Shown in pieces: positions 54,181-64,000 of a stretch of DNA of 64,000 nucleotides. How positions within the stretch are numbered: the first letter of the stretch is position 1; each line of letters begins with the position of its first letter. The notes under the pieces are model-generated. The model searched no databases and was not told the origin of the DNA. It was given only the letters and a program-made list of their open reading frames with translations. The translations under genes were made by a program, and so were the position numbers. Origin of the DNA: Ampelocalamus luodianensis (taxonomy: Eukaryota > Streptophyta > Magnoliopsida > Poales > Poaceae); the NCBI GenBank assembly GCA_036346255.1, contig CM070636.1, positions 23,319,539-23,383,538 on the forward strand, read 5' to 3'.

Positions 54181-55609
54181 GCTAGAGAATTTCCAAGTGT
54201 TTTCCTGATGATTTACTTGGGATGCCACTAGACATGGACATAGAGTTCATCATTGAATTAGTTCCTCGAACTCCACCTATTTCCAAGAGACCCTCTCTTA
54301 TACCAACCAATGAGTTAGCTAAAATGAAGAAGCAAATCAAGGAGTTGCAAGATAAAGGTTTTGTCCGATCGAGTTCTTCACTATGGGGAGCCCTAGTACT
54401 CTTTGTTGAAAAGAAGGATAGAACTCAGCGAATGTGTGTAGATTATCGCTCACTCAATGAAGTTACCATCAAGAATAAGTACCCGCTTTCCAGGATTGAT
54501 GATTTGTTTGATCAGTTGAAAGGAATAAGAGTGTTCTAAAAGATCGATTTGAGATTAGGATATCACCAGCTGGAAATTCATCAAGCGGATATTCCCAGGA
54601 CAACATTCTCAATCCATTATGGATTGTATGAGTTGACTATCATGTCTTTTGGTTTAACCAATGCCCCTGCCTATATCATGAACTTGTTGAATAAAATATT
54701 CATGGATTATTTGGATAAGTTTGTCATTGTCTTTATAAATGACATTCTGGTGTACTTGAAGAGTGAAACAAAACATGAAGATCATCTATGCCTGGTCCTA
54801 GAGAAGCTCAGAGAGAATAAACTCTATGCCAAGTTCAGTAAGTCTATGCCAAGTTCAGTAAGTGTGAGTTTTGGATGAAGAAAATTGCCTTCTTGGGACA
54901 CATCATGTCCGAAGAAGGAGTCGTTGTCAACCCTAGCAAAGTCAAGGATGTACTCAACTAGGAGTCACCCAAAATAGTACCTCAGATCATAAGTTTCCTT
55001 GGAATGATAGGATATTATTGTCGGATCATAGAAGGATTCTCCAAGATAGCAAGACCCCTCACTCAGCTGTCGAAGAAGAAAAAGAAATTTTCTTGGACGC
55101 CGGAATACGAGCAGAGCTTCCAAGAATTGAAGAAGCGTTTGACCACCGCTCTAGTACTTACTGTGCCAAATATCATAAAAGGCTTTGAGATTTTCTGTTA
55201 TGCATCAGGGCAAGGCCTTGGTTGTATTCTGATGCAAGAAACAAAGGTAGTGCCATATGCTTCAAGACAGTTGAGGCCTTATGAAGAGAACTACCCAACA
55301 CATGACTTAGAATTGGCTATTGTAGTGCATGCTTTGAAGATATGGTGCCTGTATCTTATTAGCAATCGCTATGAAGTTTATACAGACCATAGAAGCTTGA
55401 AGTATATTTTCACTTAAGCCAATCTTAATATGAGGCAGAGAAGATGGTTGAAATTAATTAAGGATTATGATATTGGAATCCACTATCACCTAGACAAAGC
55501 CAATGTTGTAGCTGATGCTTTGAGTAGAAAGAGCTATTGCAATACTTTGATGTTCAAGGAGAGTCAGCCAGCATTGTATGAAAAATTCCAAAAGCTCAAG
55601 TTAGAATTG
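54181..55609 (+). pseudogene. Gypsy D reverse transcriptase and RNase H
   Basis: Reverse transcriptase begins near FPDDLLGMPLDMDIEF and shows RMCVDYRSLNEVTIKNKYPL, a TAA at 54537, IMSFGLTNAPAYIMNL and FINDIL where FIDDIL is expected, so one of the two metal-binding aspartates is Asn. A 20-base tandem duplication (54823-54862) then shifts the frame. RNase H follows (FSWTPEYEQSFQELKKRL, CYASGQGLGCILMQETKVV, YTDHRSLKYIFT-stop) and the connection to integrase (VVADALSRKSYCNTLMF). Cut at 55609 by LTR A4. Confidence 0.85.
54823..54862 (+). repeat. 20-bp tandem duplication in RT
   Basis: Unit TCTATGCCAAGTTCAGTAAG occurs at 54823-54842 and 54843-54862 without difference; it shifts the reading frame. 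Confidence 0.9.
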
Positions 55610-58600
55610 TGTAACATCCCAAATCTTCGCTTGTGTTGCAAATGTAAGAAAATGAGTAGAAATTAAAACTTTTCTTACATCTTGTGATTCATGTATGTTC
55701 TGAAAAATTCTTGTAAAAGGATTATGGAAATACAAATCACAAGCCACTTTTGACCTAAATCTTGGCCCTTTCAAAATTTTCCTAGTTAATCTTGTGATCA
55801 TCCTCTGGAAATATCTTTCCTAAGTTCTAGGGTTAATGTGTGACTCCTCTGAAAAATTTCATAATTTTTAGAAATTGTTTGAATATTTTAAGAGGTCAGT
55901 CAAACCAGTTTGACTCTGAGTCAAACCCTAGCTCAGAAACTTACAAAATTTCTGGAGGAAAATGCACTACATGAAAACCTCTGAAAATTTTATACAAGGT
56001 CAATATCAAAGTTGGCCAGCTCTTGTAAAAATTTTAGAATTTTTAGAGTTAGTTTGCTACCTCAAATAATTCCTCAAAGTTCTATCTCAATTCTAAATCC
56101 TAACTTCAAATCACTGTTGGGATCGAGTCAGACCCGAGCCCAACCACTTGGCTCGGTTGAGCCAAGTCACCTAGCCGCACTCGGGCTCGCTCAAAGCGGT
56201 GTGTGGAGTTCGGCCGTTGGATCTCCATCGGACGGTCCACGTTCGCGGAAACCTTCGGACCTCCCGAGAGCCACCTCAAATCTGAGCCGTTGGATCTTGA
56301 TAGAATGCCTTAGACCTCCCTTGCCGCCTTGGACCTCCGGAGGTCTCGTGAGATCCCAGCCGTTCTTATCTAATCCTACAGTCACGACCTCCTCCCTCTG
56401 TTCTTCTTCTTCCTCGGTGCGCCCGTACGCGCATGCGCCATGGCAGCTCTAGTGCAGGCACTGGTCACCTCGCGGGGCCCCCTTCAACGGCTCTAAGCAC
56501 TCCTTTTCAACTGTGTCAGTGTCTAGCTCTGACCTCCACCTGCTCCATCCTCTTTTTCGCGCGTGACAAAAGCTTTCGGTCCCATCACCATTAAGCCTCG
56601 TCCGGCTCGACTATTGACCCTCGAGCTATTTGAGGACCTCGAGCTCCGCCTCTGGCTTCCCTTTCACACTTCTCTGTCACCCCCCTCTCTCTCTCTCTCT
56701 CTCTGTGTGTTGCGCGCAAACCACCGAGAACACCTTTTTGCCATTACTGGACCTTGGAGCCCTCGTCGACGACGGTGCTCCGGTGGTTCTTCATTTCTTC
56801 TTTTCGCTTCGCCGGGCCCCTCTCATCACTTTGGGTAATTCCCCTAATCCCATTTTGGTTTGCCTTAACAGGGAACAACTAATTTGGGATTTGCCCTCGT
56901 GCGGCCCAAGGAGGTCGTTTTTGTCCTCAACTCTGGTAAGACCTTCTCCCCTTCAACTGGTTGCTCTAGGACCACCTTTAGGACCTTGCAAAGCTAACCT
57001 CACCTTCCGGTGCCCTGCTTTTGGCTCAGATTTTCTTCTCCGCGTTATCTTCCTCAACGCCAGCATCGGTCTCCGCCGCCAGGGCTCCTCCGACTTTCCA
57101 CGGACCTCCTCTGTGCCCAGGTACTTTCGCAATAACCTCTTAGTGCCCGAGCACCCGCTAGATTAGGTTGCCACGGAACTTTTTCGCGTTTTCATTTTTT
57201 GCCGTATTAGCTCCTCCGCCCCTCTCCAGTTCGCCGACGTTTTAGGCCAGCTCCGCCATCAAGAGTGCTCCCTTCGGGTCCGCTTTTGTATTGCGCATGT
57301 TTTGCAGTTGCTGGTTTGCGCCGCCGCGGCTGGAGTCGCCGGCGGGAAAAGTGCGGAGTACGGTCCTGTTGTCGTAAGTTCGACAAGTCCCAGGACCTCT
57401 TAAGTTTTAATCTTAGCCGTTAAAGATCTCTGTGGGATAGCTCTTAGCCATAGGATTTCCCTATGTAAAAGCCTTAGTTGCTAGGACCTCCCCCAACTTA
57501 GATCCTGACTGTTAAGGACCTCTCTGGTTTTAATCTTGACTGTTAGGATCACCCCTGTGCGAAAATACCACCCCATGGTTGTTTTTGTAAAAACCACTCT
57601 CGAGACCACCCTTAGGGTCCTCTTTGCAAAAGACCACCCCTTGGTCTTTTGCAAAGAAAACCTCAGGACCTCCCTTCCCGCAGATCTAAACCTTATGGAC
57701 CACCCCGGGTAGATCTTGACCGTTCAGGACCTCCCCGTGGAGATCTTGACCGTTGAGATGTCCCCTCTGTTAAGACTTTATCATTAAGGACCTCCTGTGG
57801 AGATCTTGACCGTTGGGATCTCCCCCTATGAGATCTTAACCGTCCGGACCTCCCTCCGTTTAGACCGCTACCATTAGGACCTCCCTCGTATAGATCTTGA
57901 CCGTTAAGACCTCCCTTGTGAGATCTTAGCCGTCAGGACCTCCTTCAAATTGATCTTGACCGTTAAGACCTTCTGCTGTGAAGATCTTAGCTGTTAGGAC
58001 CTCCCCAGTCTAAATCTTGGCCGTCCAGGACCTCCACTGGTAGATCTTGGCCGTCCCAGACCTCCTCTCTTAGACCTCCCCCTTAGGACCTCGCCTGGTA
58101 GATCTGGACCATCAAATCTAGATCTGACAGTCTGGACCTCCTCAGCGCGCGTGCGTGAGTGCTGCGCTCCTGCACGCTGGAGCCGTTGGATTCAATCTCA
58201 ACGGTCACGACCTCTTCATTTGGGTTAGTCCTTTAGGAGCAGCCCGAGAGCTTTTTATTTGCCAACTGTTAATTGCTTTAATTTTTAAAAGTGCATAACT
58301 AATTCATTTTATCTCTATTTTAGACGTTTCAAATTGTGTTAAATTACTGTTGAACTGAACTTTAATCTAAGAATGTATTTAGACACTGCCTTGTACTAGA
58401 AAATTGTGTAAATTGTATTAACTTGCTTTAGCCTTAGTACTGTGCTAGAAATTCAATAAAACTTGGAAAATGCATAAGTAATTCTCTGTGATTCCAAATT
58501 GAGTAAACCAAAATGTATTAGGTTCCTCTATTAATATGTTTTAACATGGAATGTGCTTCATTTAGGTCTTTGCCTTTGAAATGAACTTAGTGCTTCTTTC

Positions 58601-59294
58601 ACCACTTAGAAAAATCATAAGTAATCCATTTTAAATCCAAATGAAGTAAACCCAATTTTTCTATTCTTAGGATGCCATGTTCTGCCTACCATAAAAATTT
58701 CAAGTCCTAAAACTTTCTGGAAAATTATGCCATGAACAGTAACAGAAAACAATTTAATTTGAATTTTTCAGCTGAAATAAATTATTTAGGCTATAACTTT
58801 TGCATGCTTAGTCCAAATGAAATGATTCTTGTTGCTAAATTCATTTAAAACTACAACCTTCCTTCTATGTAAATTTTATGGGATTTGGATGACTTTGGAT
58901 TTTAAGTTTATTTCAGTGTTCTTCGTTCTTGCGATAGGTTCCAAAGAGTTTGTTGAACCCGAAAGTGATCCTCTGCAGCAAGAGGGCTGCCAGCAAGACA
59001 AGTAGATGTAGCATCATTTGATCATATTGCTCCTATTATTTTCAAAGTCTAATATGTTGTTTGCAAATTCAACATATGCATTGCTATCTTGTGTTAAACT
59101 ATTGTCGATTAGTTGACCATTAGATGCATAATCTGTAGGCAAATGTTCATCCTCTACTACTGAGCCTAGGATTATCTTACTGTAATTTGGGGTTCATTGA
59201 ATGAACCTTTGTCACTTAGTAGTTACGAGTCAATGTTGCTTAGTCATGCTTAGCTATCGGTAGAATTGGGCGGTTGTCGACTTAGTCGATAACC
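55610..59294 (+). mobile_element. Partial LTR, gypsy family A (copy A4)
   Basis: Starts TGTAACATCCCAAATC next to AATTG (55605-55609) inside element D and follows LTR A1 up to the far end of hairpin H1 (arms GGTTGTCGAC 59272-59281 and GTCGATAACC 59285-59294), where it switches to LTR E. LTR exon a is recognisable after GCGATAG at about 58937 (FVEPESDPLQQEGCQQ); the GC donor has become AC. Confidence 0.83.
57365..58225 (+). repeat. Minisatellite inside LTR A4
   Basis: Plus-strand array of GGACCTCC / GATCTTGACCGT units as in LTR A1. Confidence 0.8.
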
Positions 59295-60604
59295 CAAGTC
59301 AAACCAATTGGGTTTGAGTCAGACTCGGGCTCAAGCCACATGGTTGGGTCAAACCAACTAAACACACCGAGCCAGTCCAAAGTGGCGCGTGCATCGTGGC
59401 CGTTGGATTATGATCTAATGGTCAAAAAGCTCTGACTCCAGTCTAATTGGTCCGGCTCAACGCATTTGTGAGTTTGGATCCGAGCCACTTTGCTGTCACT
59501 GACGTGTGGGCCCTTGACCAAGCTCTGGTCATCTTCAACCTCTGGATGGCGTGTGTGTGCGCCGAGGCAGGTTGTGGGAGAGCAGTGCCTTGTCCACTCC
59601 ATGGCATCACCATCAACGGCTCTTAAGCTTTCATTTAATGCGCACCAGGCTTTCGGCCCCAAAGTCGTGCTCCTCAGCTACTCCCGTCCTCTCCACCTCG
59701 CCCATGGCAGTATGTGAACCAAGTTCACCGTGGACTTCGTTTTCATGTTGCCTATTGGTTTTCGGCTATAAAAAGCACCCCAAGCTCCTCCTTGAGTCCC
59801 TTTACAACACCCCTAGCTCCTCTGTTTCTTGAGCTCAAAACCACTGAAATCCCCAAATCACCATTGTTGACTGTGGAGCTCCATTGAGGATCTTGGTGCT
59901 CCAGTGGTTCTTCTTCAAATATTTTTGTACCCTTTTGAACTCCTTAACCTCATAATCATTTCCCCTAACTTAATTTTGGGTTTCATTCACAGGAATCACT
60001 CAATTTTAAGTTTGAATCTTTTTGGCCGAAATCACCCCTTTCTTCCTCAACTCCGGTAAGTTGTTTCATTTGGCAATTAATTGCTCATGGACCTTCTGTG
60101 GGTCTTAATGCAGCTATTTTGACCACCCAGTGGTGTTCATTTTTGCTCAGGCCATTATTTCTACTTCATCTTCTTCAACTCCGGTGAGCTCCTCCGTGGT
60201 CAAAGCTCCTCCAGCCATTTTTGAAACTCTCCTTGGCTAAGGTAGCTTCTTATTAGTCCTTAGATGCTGTGGCGCCCGCTTCTTTGGACAATGCGGAGCT
60301 TTTTGGCTATTTTTCGTTTTCGGCCGTTTTGGTCACCGTCGTTATTTCCGGCTCGCCGGCGTTCTAGGCCGCCGCCGCCGTCTAGACTACCTCCGGTGGG
60401 TGCGCAATGTTATTACGAACCCATTTTGGCCTTTAGGTTGTGCCGCCGGCGACGAGCCTTCTCTCGCGCTCGGGTTTTGTCGGACATGAAAACGGGTGTT
60501 GTAGCGTTGTCGTTAGGACAAAGATTGAGTTATTAGTTACTAATCATTATTAGTAATTGATTATTGTCCTAAATGGCCCACTGAGTCACTATCACGTGGG
60601 CCCA
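59295..60604 (+). mobile_element. LTR fragment E, related to families A and C
   Basis: Resembles the promoter-proximal part of LTR A (GGGTTTGAG..GACTCGGGCTC and CCGTTGGATTA.GAT) at its left and LTR C (ATGGCCCACTGAGTC..GTGGGCCC) at its right. It has a TATA box and donor-like CTCCG|GTAAGT near 60056. Both outer ends are missing. Short frames inside are not supported as genes. Confidence 0.6.
59767..59774 (+). promoter_or_regulatory. TATA box of LTR E
   Basis: TATAAAAA followed by a C-rich leader-like region; the clearest core promoter among the A/C/E LTR group. Confidence 0.55.
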
Positions 60605-63600
60605 TGTGAGGACCCCGGTTCATTCGGCTTGTACTGTTTAACCATCCACTTGGTCCTAACAGTACAAATCAAATAAACCGACCTCGAGATATGTATACTT
60701 CCAAATGCATTATACACACCCGTTACAAAATCATGCATCAATTCCATTCATACACATAGAGCGAAGCAAAAGCAACAATGAAAGACATAGATAATATAAA
60801 GAGAGTTATTACAAAGAGAGGCCGTGGCCCAAAATTTATAAAGATAAGTAAATACACAGCGGAAGCAAAATGGCCATAAGATGGCGATGAACAAAAGCCA
60901 ATCGGTGTGCCTTTACCACAAGGCAACCAACCGGACCGCCAAGCTAATCGTCCCAAACAGCGCGCGCAACACACTCACAAAAGTGAGGCCCTTGGGGCTC
61001 ACCTTCTTCCTCTGCAACAATTAATATTAAGCAAGCGGATGAGTACAAAACTTGTTTTTGTACTGCAAGACCGACGTGTGAGATAACGGAACTATAATTA
61101 ACTACATGCAAGCTTTATTTAAGTGGATGAGGCTTTGGACATATTTTCGAGCATAAAGCAAGTTTTCATTTGCAATAAGGTAATAGATTCAAAGCAAGTT
61201 TGCAATTAACTTTTATTGTTCAAATAAAGAGAGACAATAATAACATAGATGAGAACAACACCAACCTAGAAGTGACTAACCCATAGTCACCATAACAATA
61301 GCATGAAGTACCCTTCATGCCACCCATGTCAAGTTTAAGTTTTAAAAGGTTGTAGTCTAGTTCTTGCGGAAATAACCAAGCGTGTCCATAACCTAGGGCG
61401 AGGCTATTCGAATAGTTTTAACCTGCAGGTGTACCAATGTACCACACGATAGACCGCCTTTCCACGACCACGGTTAGCACACTTCCTTTGGTATGCGGGC
61501 ATGGCTAAGTCTAACAAGGCGCTTTCCAATGGGCGATGCTAATTAGAGCGCAACCCACGGGAGAAAGACACATTAAGCACCCTAACCGGTCGCTAATGCT
61601 CCTCCAACACCACAAACACACACACACAGGGAACACACCCACCGACCAGCTCATAATTAACACCTCCCAAAGTACTTAGTCAAGAGAGGTTCCATATCCC
61701 CTCGTGTGGTTGCACGCAATAATTGCTTGGATCAATGGCACAAGTAACTTCGGTCCTTAGGGACTTAGGCACCATTCGATCATACCAACGGATCACCCAA
61801 CATACCATTGTGCCCAAGCCAAGATATAATTTTTGTTTTCGGTTTTGATTTGCAAAATGGTAAAACACAAGGGTTGGACATAATGGAATAATATAAGTAT
61901 TTGTGTGATCAAGATCATGACTAAGTCGATGATCGCCCAATACTACCGATGCTAGGCATGGCTAAGCAATATTTATTGAATCTACTAAGTGACAGAGCTC
62001 ATCAACGAACTCTAATCACAGCAAATAACCTAGGCTCGGGTAGTAGAGGATAATTATTTACCTCAGATTATGCAACTAGAGGTCTAACTAATCAATTTAA
62101 CAACAAAATAGCAATGCATACATAGAAGTTAAACAAAATATTAGACTTTAAAAGTAATGGGATTAATGGAAAATGGTCAAACTGCTTGCACGCTTGCTGT
62201 TGCTCAATTTGTTGCGGAGGGTCGTTCTCGGGATTACATAAATATCGAATCCTAAGCGAAAAGCGAAAACAACCAATAAGGCGAGCAACACTTAAACAAA
62301 GAGCAAGCAAAAATTATCCAAATGTGTGAAATTTATACACAAGGTAAAATACGAACATACCTAGACATAGAAACTGGAAAAACTTAATTTGGATTTGTGG
62401 TGCAAAGATATTCTCTAAAAACCTAATTTAGGCCATAATTAGCCTTATAGCAAAAATATTTTCTAGAAAGATTTTGAAGCTGAAACTTTTATGGTAGCTA
62501 CCTACTGGTATAGTGGTAACCATATAAAATTTCAGGTCATTTGGAGTTAAAATAATTTAGTTATGATTTTTCTAAGTTTTAAATCTAAGACATGATTAAT
62601 TTCAGTATTAAAGACTCTGCAAAACCTATACTAAGCTAAAGTACTTTAACGGATGCATTTATAGAACTTTAGTTTGTTAAATTTGGAGCTACAGAGAAAA
62701 GTTATGCAATTTTGAAGTTTAAAACAATTAATATGTGCAAATAAAAGCTATCGGACTAAATGGAAAACCCATAAAAGCGGGGAGGTCGTGGGCGTTGATC
62801 AAAAGATCGCACGGCTCACGATCTCGAATGCTAAAACCGCATGAGCTCACGGGCGCAAAGACCTCATCGCGCTGGGGAGGTCTTAACCGTTGATATGGAA
62901 TCCAACGGCTCAGACCACCGGATGCACGGCACTGCGAAGGAGCTCCTCGCGCTAGGGAGGTCGTGGCCATCGAGATGCGGATCAGCGGCTCCGAGCTCCA
63001 CGAGGAGGTCCTACGGCTATCCAACTAAGGGGAAGGTGCAGGCGGTTAAGATCTCAGAGGGAGGTCTTAACGGTCTAGATCTGGCGGAGAGAGAACCTAA
63101 GCGGTGCTTAACGGCGAGAGGTCTTGGCGGCTGAGATCTCACGAGGAGGTCCTAACGGTCTGGATTTCCCTCGGGAGGTCCTCCAACACGGTGCTTTAGC
63201 GAGAGAGAGATCTGGATGGCTCGGATCTCCATAGGAGAAGGTCTGGCGGTCGGATCTAGGCGGGGAGGTCCCCATGGTTAAGACCAAAGACGAGGAGGTC
63301 TGAGGTTCTCTTTACAAAGAGACCAAGGGGTGGTCTTTTGTAAAGAGGACCACAGGGTGGTTTTGAAGGTTTTCTTTACAAAGACCGGGGTGGTCTTTTG
63401 CAAAGAGGACCTTGGTGGGGTGGCTCGGGGTGGTTTTTAGAAAGCGACTAAGGAAGGACCTTTTGCAGGAGGACCCCAAGGAGGTCAGGAGGCGGTTTGA
63501 CAAAAGCGGCCAGGGTGACCTCTTCGCCTGGAGGACCTCAAGGAGGTCGTTTGCAAAAGGACCCCAAGGAGGAGGGTGATCCTAGCGGCTGCGATTTAAC

Positions 63601-64000
63601 CTACGGAGGTCTTTGCGGCCAGGATTCTATATGGTGGGAGGTCCAGAGACTTAGGATTTTTGGAAAGATCCTAAGGCCCGATCTAAACTTGGAGAGGTCG
63701 TGAGCGGCTAAGATTAGCCCGAGGAGGTCCTAGAGTGGTTTTAATGGTGCGGGACCTCCAGACGTGGCAGCTAAGACATTAATGCATCTAATGATTGACC
63801 ATAAATGAATCTAACGGAACACTTAATGACTAGGCCACGGCCTGCACGCGATGACTCCAAGGCACAAATTAGGACACAATTAATGCACCAATGATGAGCA
63901 ATGATTTGAGCATTAAAGTGGTCCTAAGAAGATGACGAAAATGGGATTTCTGAGCGCAAAGCCGAGAGGGTTCATCGACTTGCCGCCGGCGATGTGGACC
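60605..64000 (-). mobile_element. Partial LTR, gypsy family A (copy A5), minus strand, runs off window
   Basis: Begins TGTGAGGACCCCGG, the inverted end of family A, and parallels 37544-40990 to the window edge. Candidate left duplication GCCCA (60600-60604); the partner is outside. LTR exon b is intact on the minus strand (61011-60944, 68 nt) and reads EEEGEPQGPHFC to AVWDD-stop, the same length as in LTR C. Palindrome at 61404-61415. Confidence 0.85.
62775..63780 (-). repeat. Minisatellite inside LTR A5
   Basis: Reverse-complement GGGAGGTC / GATCT array as in LTR A3, with internal gains and losses of units. Confidence 0.8.

Larger units (their letters stand above)
48430..55609 (+). mobile_element. 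Ty3/gypsy element D, 5' part, decayed
   Basis: 5' LTR (48430-51693), degenerate primer site, gag, protease, reverse transcriptase and RNase H in order, cut at 55609 by a family A LTR. Integrase and 3' LTR are not seen in the window. Numerous stops, a changed protease active site and a changed reverse transcriptase catalytic residue make it the oldest-looking gypsy element here. Confidence 0.85.

Noticed and set aside
56012..57166. Plus-strand frames of 146 and 178 codons in LTR A4
   Set aside because: Ser/Pro/Leu-rich translations of GC-rich LTR leader sequence; not kept in LTR A1. Part could be an upstream exon of the LTR ORF, but no consistent phase was found.

Overview
The window is nuclear plant DNA, almost certainly from a large, repeat-rich grass genome. 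The evidence is chromovirus-type Ty3/gypsy retrotransposons with 3-5 kb LTRs starting TGTAACA, tRNA-Met primer sites, a Mutator-like element (MULE) carrying a plant mobile domain (PMD) gene, and a (TA)n-flanked Micron-like element. I found no intact host gene, rRNA, tRNA or CRISPR. Nearly every coding trace belongs to a transposable element, and all are broken.

Layout. 1-1493: AT-rich intergenic DNA with two copies of a GGGC-rich repeat. 1503-46632: a MULE of about 8.1 kb once insertions are removed, with long terminal inverted repeats (TIRs), a transposase, a PMD gene and a small third gene. Later insertions have stretched it to 45 kb. A 5.1 kb solo LTR (family A) sits in the transposase at 4047-9158. 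A minus-strand Ty1/copia element occupies 12957-44834. Inside that copia lie a nearly full-length gypsy element C (14948-28205) and a minus-strand gypsy element B (29074-44154). B contains a second solo LTR A (37544-42593) and a truncated LTR C (30676-34079). Target site duplications (CTACA, GATTC, TTTTG, GAACC, GGGTG) fix these boundaries to the base and give the order of insertion.

46642-48429 is intergenic DNA with the Micron-like element at 47380-47832. 48430-55609 is the 5' half of a decayed gypsy element D: LTR, gag, protease, reverse transcriptase and RNase H. It is cut by a partial LTR A (55610-59294), which is fused to a fragment of a related LTR (E, 59295-60604), which is in turn interrupted by a minus-strand LTR A that runs off the window end.

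The most unusual content is inside the LTRs. The gypsy families share (i) two small putative coding exons (60-66 nt, then 41-68 nt) with the same phase-1 splice junction and an acidic C-terminus, (ii) hairpins, one showing compensatory base changes between families A and C, and (iii) in family A, a long degenerate minisatellite. The MULE genes also carry a striking excess of in-frame TAG stops. All translations and alignments were done by eye, so distances and similarities are approximate.
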